Under the pieces are notes generated by a model, which searched no databases, was not told the DNA's origin, and saw nothing but the letters and a program-made list of their open reading frames with translations. From CAZIHO01 sp964538875 (GTDB lineage Bacteria; Pseudomonadota; Gammaproteobacteria; Chromatiales; Chromatiaceae), in contig CAZIHO010000035.1 of NCBI GenBank assembly GCA_964538875.1, positions 1-28,435 of the forward strand: 28,435 bases of DNA. The letters run 5' to 3'. Positions 1 to 7,920 of the stretch are shown piece by piece (the first letter of the stretch is position 1; each line of letters opens with the position of its first letter). The translations under genes and the position numbers were made by a program.

Positions 1-258
1 GGCAAACCGCCGCCTGGCGGACGTCCCCCTCCCCCACGGGGCTGGGATGACGACTTCCCATGGGGCGGTGCTCTGGTGGCCGGTGCGGTGGTGGCCACCA
101 CCGCCGCCGTCATCGGCTCTACGGTGTACAGCCTGCCGCCGGAGTGCGTCACCGTGGTATCGGGCGGCGTAACCTATCGCCAGTGCGGTTCCACCTGGTA
201 CGAACCCCATTACGCGGGCTCCAGCGTGGAATATATCGTCGTCAATCCGCCCTACTAG
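1..258 (+). CDS. Partial small membrane or secreted protein (C-terminal part), function unknown
   Basis: The reading frame is open from base 1 to the TAG at 256-258, so the gene begins before the window; 85 codons are visible. It starts with a Gly/Pro-rich stretch (GKPPPGG, RPPPPRG). A hydrophobic segment follows that could span the membrane (about visible residues 24-44), then a short tail with two cysteines and a conserved-looking W-Y-x-P-x-Y-x-G ending in VVNPPY. This layout resembles small proteobacterial proteins annotated as DUF6515-like. That resemblance is from memory and is uncertain. A GTG at 76 could start a 60-residue version, but the in-frame sequence upstream has the same character, so truncation by the window edge is more likely. 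It converges on the pyrophosphatase gene and shares a hairpin terminator with it. Confidence 0.6.
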   Translation, partial: GKPPPGGRPPPPRGWDDDFPWGGALVAGAVVATTAAVIGSTVYSLPPECVTVVSGGVTYRQCGSTWYEPHYAGSSVEYIVVNPPY

Positions 259-269
259 CCTCAACAAAA

Positions 270-307
270 CGCCCCAGCTTCTCCCTGTCTAAGGTGAAGC
301 TGGGGCG
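270..307. terminator. Bidirectional hairpin terminator between convergent genes
   Basis: An 11-bp perfect inverted repeat (cgccccagctt at 270-280, aagctggggcg at 297-307) encloses a 16-nt loop. It sits between the stop codon of the left-edge gene (+) and the stop codon of ppa (-). Read on the minus strand the stem is followed by a T-rich run (gttttgttg), which is the classic intrinsic-terminator form for ppa. Read on the plus strand the T-tract is absent, so termination there is less certain. Confidence 0.8.
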
Positions 308-343
308 TGGTCTGGGCGCCCGGTGTGCTCAGCCAGCCAGATG

Positions 344-967
344 TCAGTCGAACAGCTTGCCACCGAAATGGGTCTGGTAATCCGCCATCGCCCGGCGAAT
401 GACCTCATGGGCCTCATCCCGGCCGTATACCTGGGTGATCTCGCACTGGCTCTGCTCTTCCGGCAGGTGCTTGTAGGTGAGGAAATAATGCTTGAGGCGA
501 TTGATGTAGGACACCGGGCAATCGGACACGTCCCGCCATTGCTGATAAAACTCGTCACCCTTCATGACCGCAATGATTTTGTCGTCCGCCTCGCCCCCAT
601 CAATCATGCGGAACCCCCCGATGGGAAGGGCGTCCACCAATACATCCCCATGGGACACGGTGCGTTCGCTTAGGATACAAATGTCCAGGGGATCGCGATC
701 GCCCCCGGTGACCGTCTTGCCGGACATGACCCGGGAATAATCCGCTATCCGGTCGGCGCAATAGCTCTGGGGAATAAAACCGTACAGGGTCGGGATCATG
801 TTGGAGAATTTCTGGGGCCGGTCTATTTTCAAGAACCCGGACCTCTTATCAATCTCGTACTTCACCGTGTCCGACGGCACAATTTCCACGTACGAGGTAA
901 TGATTTCTGGGGCCTTGTCCCCAGGACTCACACCGTGCCAAGGATGCGCTTTTTGTGTCAGATACAT
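344..967 (-). CDS. ppa: Inorganic pyrophosphatase, family I
   Basis: Cytoplasmic enzyme that hydrolyses pyrophosphate to two phosphates and so pulls biosynthetic reactions forward. The 207-residue product carries the family I metal-binding signature D-x-D-P-L-D (Asp90, Asp92, Asp95), an upstream E-x-D-K-x-S-G-F-L-K-x-D-R stretch (residues 38-50) and a YGFIPQ motif (62-67) matching the usual NYGFIPQT. A later D-D-K (128-130) fits the remaining metal and phosphate ligands. At 207 residues it is somewhat longer than the roughly 175-residue E. coli enzyme, mainly at both ends. The ATG at 967 has only a weak ribosome-binding site. The gene is monocistronic, with an intrinsic terminator downstream and 208 nt of non-coding DNA upstream. 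Confidence 0.95.
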   Translation of the reverse strand: MYLTQKAHPWHGVSPGDKAPEIITSYVEIVPSDTVKYEIDKRSGFLKIDRPQKFSNMIPTLYGFIPQSYCADRIADYSRVMSGKTVTGGDRDPLDICILSERTVSHGDVLVDALPIGGFRMIDGGEADDKIIAVMKGDEFYQQWRDVSDCPVSYINRLKHYFLTYKHLPEEQSQCEITQVYGRDEAHEVIRRAMADYQTHFGGKLFD

Positions 968-1175
968 TCTGTTTCCACCAGGTTAGAGAGGAGGCAATGT
1001 CCGGAGCCTCGGGAAGAAAGGTCTGTTCCGCACGCCCGATGGGGAGCATGATAGGCTAGCGCCATCCTTGAAACCAAATCAACCAGGGAATTTGATTATC
1101 GGGCCGTCCATAGGAAGGGCCGGTAGGTTCAGCCCCCAGGAACCGCCACCGCGCACCCCATTGGGGATTCCGCAC

Positions 1176-1760
1176 CTAGGGGCCAAAGGGTACCCAGGGC
1201 ATCATGGCTCCAGCCCGGCCCATGGTGGAGTCCATGGAATGGCTGATGACCGCCATTTGGGCATTCATCATCCGTAGCTCAGCCAGAATCGCTGGCATGG
1301 CCGCCATGTTGGCGTTCATGGCCTGCATTTGGCGGGACATTTCCGGCATGACTTCCATGCTGGCGACCATCTTGGACAGAAACAGCGCCACCGCCGCGCC
1401 GGGATCAAATCCGTCCAGGGTGTGCATATAGGCGCCCAGCCACTGGACTTGTTCCTCGAAGCGCTTGACCTCGTCGCGCCGTCCAGCCGGCAACCTGGCC
1501 AGCAGTTGTTCTTGTTGTTGGGCCCGGGCCGCCGCTTCCGCCCGTTGGACAACGGCGCCGTCGGGACCTGAGGCGCCAACGCCACTCAGCACCATTCCCA
1601 ACGGCAACAACAGTAGGGCCGCCAAGCCGAAGCGCCGCTGCCGGCGTTGCAAATCCCGGTAGTTTTGTTCCGCCTGGCTGACGCGATCCATCAAAAGCTT
1701 CAGGAGGTCGGCGGTGGCTTCCCCCTCGCCTGGTTGGCCGCCGGCCTGGTGACTGCACAT
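1176..1760 (-). CDS. Methionine-rich single-span membrane protein of unknown function, downstream of RND pump
   Basis: I do not recognise a named family. The ATG at 1760 is preceded by a GGGGAG ribosome-binding site. An upstream in-frame start at 1886 would overlap the pump gene and is rejected. The 194-residue product has a charged N-terminal helix likely to form a coiled coil (about 17-43) and one membrane span (about 44-62). An Ala/Gln/Glu-rich helix follows (70-110). The C-terminal helix (131-187) has a Met at almost every third or fourth position, about 15 in 57 residues. It ends in a G-R-A-G-A-M-M-P-W motif. The gene lies 70 nt behind the RND pump on the same strand, so co-transcription is likely. 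A role as an accessory pump subunit or metal-responsive protein is inference only. Confidence 0.75.
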   Translation of the reverse strand: MCSHQAGGQPGEGEATADLLKLLMDRVSQAEQNYRDLQRRQRRFGLAALLLLPLGMVLSGVGASGPDGAVVQRAEAAARAQQQEQLLARLPAGRRDEVKRFEEQVQWLGAYMHTLDGFDPGAAVALFLSKMVASMEVMPEMSRQMQAMNANMAAMPAILAELRMMNAQMAVISHSMDSTMGRAGAMMPWVPFGP

Positions 1761-1830
1761 GGGAACTCCCCTACTCCGTCGCCTCTGTCTATCAGAATGG
1801 CCCGGCTGAACCGCAGCCGGGACCCCGGCC

Positions 1831-4800
1831 TCAATGGGCTCCCGCTTCCGCCGGCGCCGCCTGGCCCCGGGACACGGAGCCGCCATGGAAGCGCTCTCTT
1901 AAGCGCTGGAACACCACGTACAACATGGGGATCAGGAACACGCCGATGATGGAGGCAGCCACCATGCCGCCAAATACCGCCGTGCCGACGCCCCGCTGGC
2001 TGGCCTGGCCGGCTCCATGGGCGATGACCAGGGGCACTAGGCCCAGGATGAAGGCGAAGCTGGTCATCAGCACCGCCCGAATGCGGAGCCGGGCGGCGCT
2101 GGACGCCGCTTCCAGGATACTTTTGCCGTTGCCCCGTTCTTCCATGGCGAACTCCACGATCAGGATTGCGTTCTTGCTCGCCAGTCCGATGAGCACCACG
2201 ATGCCGACCTGGGCGTACAGATCATTGGATAGCCCGGCGATCCACAGGGACAGTACGGCGCCCAGGATGCCCACCGAGACCGACAGCAGCACCGCCGCCG
2301 GCATGGACCAGCTTTCGTACAGGGCTACCAGGAACAAATAGGCGAACAGTACCGCCAGGCCCAGCACGATGGGCGTCTTGCCGCCCGCTTCTTTTTCCTG
2401 GAAGGCAGTACCAGTCCACTCAAAGCCAAAGCCGTTGGGTAGGGTCTTGGCGGACAGTTGCTCCATGGCCGCGAGGGCCTCGCCGGAACTGCGCCCCGGC
2501 GCGGGCTCCCCGTTCAGGGTGACGCTGCGATAGTTGTTGTAGCGCTGGAGCAACTGGGGTCCCAGGATCAGTTGGGGTGTCATCACCGCCTGCATGGGCA
2601 CCATATCCCCCTTGTTGTTGCGCACGTGCAGCCGGTACACATCCGTGAAGCGGGTCCGGTCCTGTTCCCGGCCCTGCACGTTGACCTGCCAGACCCGGCC
2701 AAACTTGTTGAAATCATTGGCATAGTAGCCGCCCAAGCTGGTTTGGAGGGTGTTGAACAGGTCGTTGACCTGCACCCCCAGGATCTGGGCCTTTTCCCGG
2801 TCGATATTCAGGAACACCTGGGGATTGTCGGTGGCCCAGGTGGAAAACACCCGGGACAGGGCTGGCGTTTGGTTGGCTTCCACCGCCATCGCCCGCATCA
2901 CGCCGGCCAATTCTTCCGGTGGCCGGCCCTGACGATCCTCAAGCTGGTATTCAAAGCCGCCGCCGGTTCCAAGCCCGATGATGGGTGGCAGATTGAAGGG
3001 AATGATCCGGGCGCTGGGAATGCCCGCCGTTTGGGCCGCGACCCGGGCGATGACCGCGTCCGCGCTCAAGGACGGATCGGCCCGCTCCGGGAAGGACTTC
3101 AACCGCCCCAGCAGGAAGGCAGAATTGGACTGAACCGTGCCGTCCAGAAGGCTGTAGCCAGGCACCGCCAACAGGTGGGCCACCGCCGGATCAGCCGAGA
3201 TGATTTTTTCTACTTCCTGGACCACCGCCAGGGTGCGGTTGACGGACGCGCCCTGGGGTAACTGGACCTCGCCGAAGAAAGCGCCCTGGTCCTCCTGGGG
3301 TAGAAAGCCGGTGGGCGTTACCTTGAACAATTCCACGATGCCGAGGCCGATGCCGGCCACCACCACCAGCACTAGAATCGCCATCCGCACCAACCGGCCG
3401 ACCACCAACGCATAGCCGTCCCGTACCTTGTCGATGCCGTTGGAGATCATGCCCATCAGGCCCCGCCGGCCATGGCTGGGCTTCAGCAGCAGCGCGCACA
3501 GGGCCGGCGACAGGGTCAGGGCGTTGATCGCAGAAATCAACATGGAGAAGGCCACCACGGCGGCGAACTGCTGGAACAACAGGCCGGTAATGCCGGGAAT
3601 GAAGGCCACCGGCAGGAACACGGACAGCAGCACCAGGGTGATGGCCAGGATCGGCGCGGTGATTTGGGTCATGGCCTTCTTGGCCGCGTCCCTGGGCGAT
3701 AGATGCTCGGTCTCCATCAGGTGTTCGACCGCTTCCACCACCACGATGGCGTCGTCTACCACGATGCCGATGGCCAGCACCACCGCCAGCAAAGAAATGG
3801 TATTGGCGGAAAAGCCGATCATCAGCAAGAACGCGAAGGTGCCGATCAGGGCCACGGGCACCGCGATCATGGGGATCAGGGTGGCGCGCCAACTGCCCAG
3901 GAACAGGAACACCACCAACACCACCAGAATGAAGGCCTCGAACAGGGTGTGGATGACCTTTTCCAGGCTGGCCTTGACGAACTCGGTGGTGTCATACACC
4001 ACTTCGTAGCCCATGTCGTCTGGAAAGCGCTCCCCCAGCTGCTGCATGGCCTTTTTGATGCCCTCCGCCACCGCGACTGCGTTGGCGCCCGGCGCCTGGT
4101 AAATGGCCATGGCGGCGGTATCGCCGCCGTCTAGGCGGCTAAACGAATCCCGGCTCTTGGAGCCCAGATCCACGCTACCCAGGTCCCGCACCCGCACACT
4201 GGAGCCGTCCGGGTTGGCACGCACCACCACGTTTTCAAACTGGGCCACGTCGGTCAAGCGGCCCTGGGTTTGCAGGGTGATCTGGAATTGCTGATCGTCG
4301 CTCATGGGTTGGGCGCCGATGCGCCCCACCGCCGCCTGGATGTTCTGACTCTGGAGCGCCGACACCACATCCTTGGGCGTCAGGTTGAGGGCGGTCAGCT
4401 TGCCGGTGTCCAGCCAGATCCGCATGCTGTAATCCAGGGGTCCAAACAGGAACACTTCACCCACGCCTGGGACCCGGGCCAAGGTATCCACCACGTTGAT
4501 GGTGGCGTAATTACTCAAAAATAGGGAATCATAGGAACGCTTGGGCGAGGTGAGTGCGATCACCTGGAGCATGGCCGAAGATTTTTTCTTGACGTTCACG
4601 CCCTGGCGCTTGATTTCGTCCGGCAGTTGGGGCGTCGCCAAATTAACCCGGTTCTGCACGTTGACCGTGTTGATGTCCGGGTCCGTGCCCAGGGCGAAGC
4701 TGACGGTCAGGGAGTAACTGCCGTCGTTGCCGCTGCTGGACTTCATGTACAGCATCTTGTCGACGCCGTTGACCTTGGATTCGATGGGCTGGGCCACGGT

Positions 4801-4980
4801 GGATTCCACCACCGCCGCGCTAGCGCCGGGGTAAACGCCGGTTACCTGGACTTGGGGGGGGACGATGTCCGGAAACTGGCCCACGGGAATGGCAGTGATG
4901 GCGATCAACCCGGCTAGGGTCATCACCACCGAGACCACGATGGATAATCGCGGCCGGTCGATGAAGATGTCGGAAATCAT
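1831..4980 (-). CDS. RND-family efflux pump, inner-membrane transporter (AcrB/MexB type)
   Basis: Proton-driven export of drugs or other amphiphilic compounds, working as a trimer in the inner membrane with a periplasmic adaptor and an outer-membrane channel. The 1049 residues are the usual length for the HAE1 group. The N-terminus (M-I-S-x-I-F-I-D-R-P) is typical. The transmembrane proton-relay aspartates are Asp409-Asp410 in the GIVVDDAIVVVE motif, equivalent to AcrB 407/408, and the TM10 lysine lies in the G-L-A-S-K-N-A-I-L-I-V-E-F-A motif. The F-L-G-S-W-R-A-T-L-I-P element before TM4 is intact. Absence of a heavy-metal CzcA signature favours organic substrates, but the substrate cannot be read from sequence. 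Its ATG overlaps the adaptor stop codon (ATGA, 4977-4980), so translation is coupled. Confidence 0.95.
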   Translation of the reverse strand: MISDIFIDRPRLSIVVSVVMTLAGLIAITAIPVGQFPDIVPPQVQVTGVYPGASAAVVESTVAQPIESKVNGVDKMLYMKSSSGNDGSYSLTVSFALGTDPDINTVNVQNRVNLATPQLPDEIKRQGVNVKKKSSAMLQVIALTSPKRSYDSLFLSNYATINVVDTLARVPGVGEVFLFGPLDYSMRIWLDTGKLTALNLTPKDVVSALQSQNIQAAVGRIGAQPMSDDQQFQITLQTQGRLTDVAQFENVVVRANPDGSSVRVRDLGSVDLGSKSRDSFSRLDGGDTAAMAIYQAPGANAVAVAEGIKKAMQQLGERFPDDMGYEVVYDTTEFVKASLEKVIHTLFEAFILVVLVVFLFLGSWRATLIPMIAVPVALIGTFAFLLMIGFSANTISLLAVVLAIGIVVDDAIVVVEAVEHLMETEHLSPRDAAKKAMTQITAPILAITLVLLSVFLPVAFIPGITGLLFQQFAAVVAFSMLISAINALTLSPALCALLLKPSHGRRGLMGMISNGIDKVRDGYALVVGRLVRMAILVLVVVAGIGLGIVELFKVTPTGFLPQEDQGAFFGEVQLPQGASVNRTLAVVQEVEKIISADPAVAHLLAVPGYSLLDGTVQSNSAFLLGRLKSFPERADPSLSADAVIARVAAQTAGIPSARIIPFNLPPIIGLGTGGGFEYQLEDRQGRPPEELAGVMRAMAVEANQTPALSRVFSTWATDNPQVFLNIDREKAQILGVQVNDLFNTLQTSLGGYYANDFNKFGRVWQVNVQGREQDRTRFTDVYRLHVRNNKGDMVPMQAVMTPQLILGPQLLQRYNNYRSVTLNGEPAPGRSSGEALAAMEQLSAKTLPNGFGFEWTGTAFQEKEAGGKTPIVLGLAVLFAYLFLVALYESWSMPAAVLLSVSVGILGAVLSLWIAGLSNDLYAQVGIVVLIGLASKNAILIVEFAMEERGNGKSILEAASSAARLRIRAVLMTSFAFILGLVPLVIAHGAGQASQRGVGTAVFGGMVAASIIGVFLIPMLYVVFQRLRERFHGGSVSRGQAAPAEAGAH

Positions 4981-6176
4981 GGCGCGGCGCTCCCCTGGGG
5001 TTTCTGGCTGGGCGCCGCGTTGACCGGCGTGCCGGGACGTACTTTCTGGATACCCTGGGTAATCACCAGATCCCCATCCTGGAGACCGCTTTTCACGATC
5101 ACCTCGCCGCCCTTGACCTGGCCGGTCAGGATGCGCCGGATTTGGGCCTTTTGCTCGCCGTCGATCACCAGCACATAGGTGCCCTGCTGATCCAGTTGCA
5201 ACGCGGACTGCGGAATGACAATGGCAGTTTCCTTGTTATCCGCTTCCAGGACCAGGTTGGTGTACTGACCATCCACCAACATACCGTCCGGGTTGGGAAA
5301 CTCGGCGCGAACTGTCACCGTGTCGGTGCTCTGGTCGGTGGTCACGTCCAGGAAATTGATCTTGCCCGGTTGCGGGTACAGGCTGCCATCCGCTAGCTTG
5401 GCATGGGCCACCATTTGAGACGGATCACCGCCCTTTTCCGCCACCCGCTGCCGGTGGGTCAACAGTTGGCGTTGGGATACCGGGAATTGCACGTAAATGG
5501 GATCCTGCTTGACCACGGTCGCCAAGTTGCCGCTGCCTTCGTTCACCAGGTTGCCAGTGGTGAACTTGGCGAGGCCGATGCGGCCGGCGATGGGGGATTT
5601 GATCTCGGTATAGCCGAGGTCCAGCTTGGCCGCGTTGACTGCCGCCTTGGCCTGGGCGATACCGGCCTTGGCCACCAGAGCGGCAGCCTTCAATTCGTCC
5701 ACCTTGGCCACTGCGATATTGTTGGACTTCAGCAACTCCTCGCCCCGCTTGTACTGGGCCTGGGCGTTGGCGTCATCCGCGATTGCCTTGGCCAGATCCG
5801 CTTCCCGCTGCTCCACCACGGATTGATACTGGTCTGGCTCGATCAAGAACAGCAGGTCTCCCGCCTTGACGTTCTGCCCTTCCTGGAACCGTCGCTCCTT
5901 CAAGAACCCCTGTACCCGCGCCCGCAACTCCACCCGCTCGGAAGCGACCACGCGACCGACAAATTCGTTGGACTCGGCAACCGGCTTGGCCTCCGCCTTA
6001 ACCGCAACGACCGAGGGCGGTTGGGCCGGCGGCGCCGGCGGCGGCGCTGACTTGCCGCAGGCTTGCAGCAGCAATAGGGAAACCGCTACCACCGCCCAAG
6101 GCTGGGCTCGGCGCAAGCCGAGGTGCCGCTCGCCGGGTGGTAACGACGGAAATTCGGCGGTACGGGCCATGTGCAT
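4977..6176 (-). CDS. RND efflux periplasmic adaptor lipoprotein (membrane fusion protein, AcrA/MexA type)
   Basis: Bridges the inner-membrane pump to an outer-membrane channel. I chose the ATG at 6176 because AGGAG lies 7 nt upstream; an ATG at 6209 has no such site. The 399-residue product has a hydrophobic signal segment (about 27-38) ending in a lipobox L-Q-A-C, so Cys40 is the predicted lipid-modified residue. A Pro/Ala-rich linker follows. Then come the lipoyl half-motif R-A-R-V-Q-G-F-L, an alpha-helical hairpin rich in Ala, Lys and Glu, the second lipoyl half (Y-T-E-I-K-S-P-I-A-G-R-I-G), and the beta-barrel and membrane-proximal domains. The n-region before the hydrophobic core is unusually long (about 25 residues). 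It is first in the operon and overlaps the pump gene by 4 nt. Confidence 0.93.
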   Translation of the reverse strand: MHMARTAEFPSLPPGERHLGLRRAQPWAVVAVSLLLLQACGKSAPPPAPPAQPPSVVAVKAEAKPVAESNEFVGRVVASERVELRARVQGFLKERRFQEGQNVKAGDLLFLIEPDQYQSVVEQREADLAKAIADDANAQAQYKRGEELLKSNNIAVAKVDELKAAALVAKAGIAQAKAAVNAAKLDLGYTEIKSPIAGRIGLAKFTTGNLVNEGSGNLATVVKQDPIYVQFPVSQRQLLTHRQRVAEKGGDPSQMVAHAKLADGSLYPQPGKINFLDVTTDQSTDTVTVRAEFPNPDGMLVDGQYTNLVLEADNKETAIVIPQSALQLDQQGTYVLVIDGEQKAQIRRILTGQVKGGEVIVKSGLQDGDLVITQGIQKVRPGTPVNAAPSQKPQGSAAP

Positions 6177-6616
6177 GACTGTTCTCCTAGGCCATTGCTG
6201 TCGATGCAAACCAATCCTGTTGGACTAGGTATTTCAACGCAGTCCAACCGCGAACGTTGATAATAGCTGAATTGACCAATTTTTCCCGCCGGAGGGGAAC
6301 CGGCGCGGGGAGTTGGATGCCGTCACGAGAGTGCACCTGGAACTTCGCTACCCATACTTCTAGGTTTTCGTCGGCCGGCCCCAGAGGACCACCTGCCAGG
6401 ACCGGACCGGGGTGTTGATTCCATCCTGGGTAGCGGTTTCCGCCGTCGGTGCAATCGCCAAAGTCAAACTAGCAGCCCAAAATGATCTATAACAGGGGAC
6501 GACCCAGCGGTTGTCGCCGCCGGCCCCAATTTGGGCCGGGCGCCGAACTAGGTGCCCCCCATCCTAACAACACTGTTTCTGCGGCTTGGATGCCGACCCA
6601 CCTTGTAGGAATATAT
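6177..6616. other. 440-nt divergent intergenic region between efflux operon and lipase gene
   Basis: No convincing gene on either strand. It separates two divergently transcribed units, so it should hold both promoters. On the minus strand a TATTAT -10 candidate lies at 6260-6265 with a poor -35, and an 8-bp palindrome (6219-6248) sits just downstream of it. On the plus strand TATAAC at 6488-6493 is a possible -10 for the lipase, without a recognisable -35. An open frame from 6482 runs into the lipase but has no ribosome-binding site and a basic, non-signal-like sequence, so it is treated as leader. Confidence 0.5.
6219..6248. promoter_or_regulatory. Palindrome, candidate operator of the efflux operon
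   Basis: Perfect 8-bp inverted repeat gttggact (6219-6226) and agtccaac (6241-6248) with a 14-nt spacer, centred about 58 nt upstream of the adaptor start codon. It lies between a possible -10 (TATTAT, minus strand, 6265-6260) and the ribosome-binding site, a typical position for a repressor operator. RND pump operons are often controlled by TetR-type repressors binding such palindromes, but no regulator gene is present in the window. A transcript hairpin is the alternative reading. Confidence 0.4.
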
Positions 6617-7831
6617 ATGGTAAAAAAAACGTCCTGGCTTGCCTTGTGCTCGGCCGCTCTACTGCTGCTCGCCCAGGGTTGTTCGACACCGACTCGCTTG
6701 GAAGCGGTGCCCGCGACGGATACCGTGCGGGCCGAGATCCCCGGCGTCCCCAACGCCCGTTACTGGGTGGATTCGGACCTGGAGCCCTTTATCCGGGACG
6801 CCATGACCTCGGTTAAGCGAGAACGGGACTATTTAGCTCGTACCCAACACCGGGGCCCCCTACCGGCGATCAACTTTCTAGCGGTTTCCGGCGGGGGTGA
6901 CGATGGTGCCTTCGGTGCCGGCCTGCTGCTTGGCTGGAGCAAGGCGGGTACTCGACCGGAGTTCAAGGGCGTGACCGGCGTCAGTACCGGCGCCTTGATC
7001 GCTCCCTTCGCCTTCCTGGGTGAGTCCGAGGACCACACCCTGCGGGAGGTGTATACCCAGGTCGGCCCCAAGAATATTTTGGAGCCCCGTGGCTTGGTGG
7101 GTGCCCTGACCAGCGACGGCCTAGCGGATAACCAGCCCCTATTTGAGTTGATTTCCAGCCACATCAACCAGGAGTTCCTAGCGCGAGTCGCCAAGGAATA
7201 CCAGGAAAAGGGCCGGTTACTCATGGTCGGCACCACCAACCTGGACGCCCGTCGTCCGGTGATCTGGAACATGGGCGCCATTGCCTCTAGCCAAGATCCC
7301 CGCGCCCTGGACCTGTTCCGTAAGATCATGCTGGCTTCGGCTGCGATTCCAGGCGCCTTTCCGCCGGTCATGATCGACGTGGAGGTGGACGGCAAGCAGT
7401 ACCAGGAAATGCATGTGGACGGCGGCGCCGTCGCCCAGGTCTTCCTGTACCCGCCACGCCTGTTTGAGACGATCCGCCAGCAGGGCATCAAGGTACCCAA
7501 CCGGGAACGGCACGTTTATTTGATCCGCAACGCCCGTCTGGACCCCCAATGGGCCTCCGTACAGCGTAACACCCTACCCATTGCCGGACGGGCCATCTCG
7601 TCGCTGATTCATACTCAGGGCATCGGTGATCTCTATAAGATCTACTTGACCGCGCAACAGGACGGTCTGGACTACAACCTGGCCTTTATCAGCCCGGATT
7701 TCCACGCGGAACACAAGGAGGATTTCGACACCAACTACATGCGGGCGCTATTCGACCATGGCTATCAACTAGCACTCAAGGGCTATCCCTGGCGCAAGAC
7801 CCCGCCCGGCGTCATTGCCCACAAGCCCTGA
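6617..7831 (+). CDS. Patatin-like phospholipase, predicted lipoprotein
   Basis: Serine lipid acyl hydrolase with the patatin Ser-Asp dyad. I chose the ATG at 6617 because TAGGA precedes it and because it opens directly into a lipoprotein signal peptide: two lysines, a hydrophobic core and the lipobox A-Q-G-C with Cys22. The 404-residue product has the oxyanion-hole glycine loop (S-G-G-G-D-D-G-A-F-G, 91-100), the nucleophile elbow G-V-S-T-G with Ser123, and the catalytic Asp268 in V-D-G-G. All three catalytic elements are intact. The substrate is probably a phospholipid or other acyl ester at the envelope; this is inferred from family and localisation. The residue after the lipidated Cys is Ser, not Asp, which favours outer-membrane sorting. 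The gene stands alone on the plus strand between divergent and convergent neighbours. Confidence 0.9.
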   Translation: MVKKTSWLALCSAALLLLAQGCSTPTRLEAVPATDTVRAEIPGVPNARYWVDSDLEPFIRDAMTSVKRERDYLARTQHRGPLPAINFLAVSGGGDDGAFGAGLLLGWSKAGTRPEFKGVTGVSTGALIAPFAFLGESEDHTLREVYTQVGPKNILEPRGLVGALTSDGLADNQPLFELISSHINQEFLARVAKEYQEKGRLLMVGTTNLDARRPVIWNMGAIASSQDPRALDLFRKIMLASAAIPGAFPPVMIDVEVDGKQYQEMHVDGGAVAQVFLYPPRLFETIRQQGIKVPNRERHVYLIRNARLDPQWASVQRNTLPIAGRAISSLIHTQGIGDLYKIYLTAQQDGLDYNLAFISPDFHAEHKEDFDTNYMRALFDHGYQLALKGYPWRKTPPGVIAHKP

Positions 7832-7848
7832 ACATCCTGACTGACAGC

Positions 7849-7890
7849 CCTGGCCGCCGTAGTCTAGCTTGATGGACTAGGGTGGCCAGG
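7849..7890. terminator. Hairpin between convergent lipase and RNase T2 genes
   Basis: Interrupted inverted repeat: cctggcc (7849-7855) pairs with ggccagg (7884-7890), and tagtc (7860-7864) pairs with gacta (7875-7879), with a 4x4 internal loop and a 10-nt apical loop. It begins 17 nt after the lipase stop and lies 30 nt beyond the end of the RNase gene. There is no T-tract on either side, so it may mark a transcript end without being a classical intrinsic terminator. Confidence 0.5.
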
Positions 7891-7920
7891 AATTCCCCAA
7901 TCCCCGCCCCACCCATCAAC

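Noticed and set aside
968..1175. Possible terminator or small gene between ppa and the Met-rich gene
   Set aside because: Only weak short repeats (such as cccc-att-gggg near 1157-1167) are present; none has a convincing stem plus T-tract, and no open frame has protein-like composition.
1761..1886. Extension of the Met-rich protein to a start at 1886
   Set aside because: The extension would overlap the end of the pump gene and begins with an Arg-run typical of a shadow frame; the ATG at 1760 has a good ribosome-binding site.
2458..3261. Long plus-strand open frame (267 codons) opposite the RND pump gene
   Set aside because: It is rich in His, Gln, Gly and Arg, has no family resemblance, and mirrors the codon structure of the GC-rich pump gene on the other strand. 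Further long antisense frames (3428-4009, 5403-6050, 18710-19711, 26499-27272) are rejected for the same reason.
6482..6616. N-terminal extension of the patatin-like lipase
   Set aside because: Starting at 6482 would bury the lipoprotein signal peptide 45 residues inside the protein and has no ribosome-binding site.
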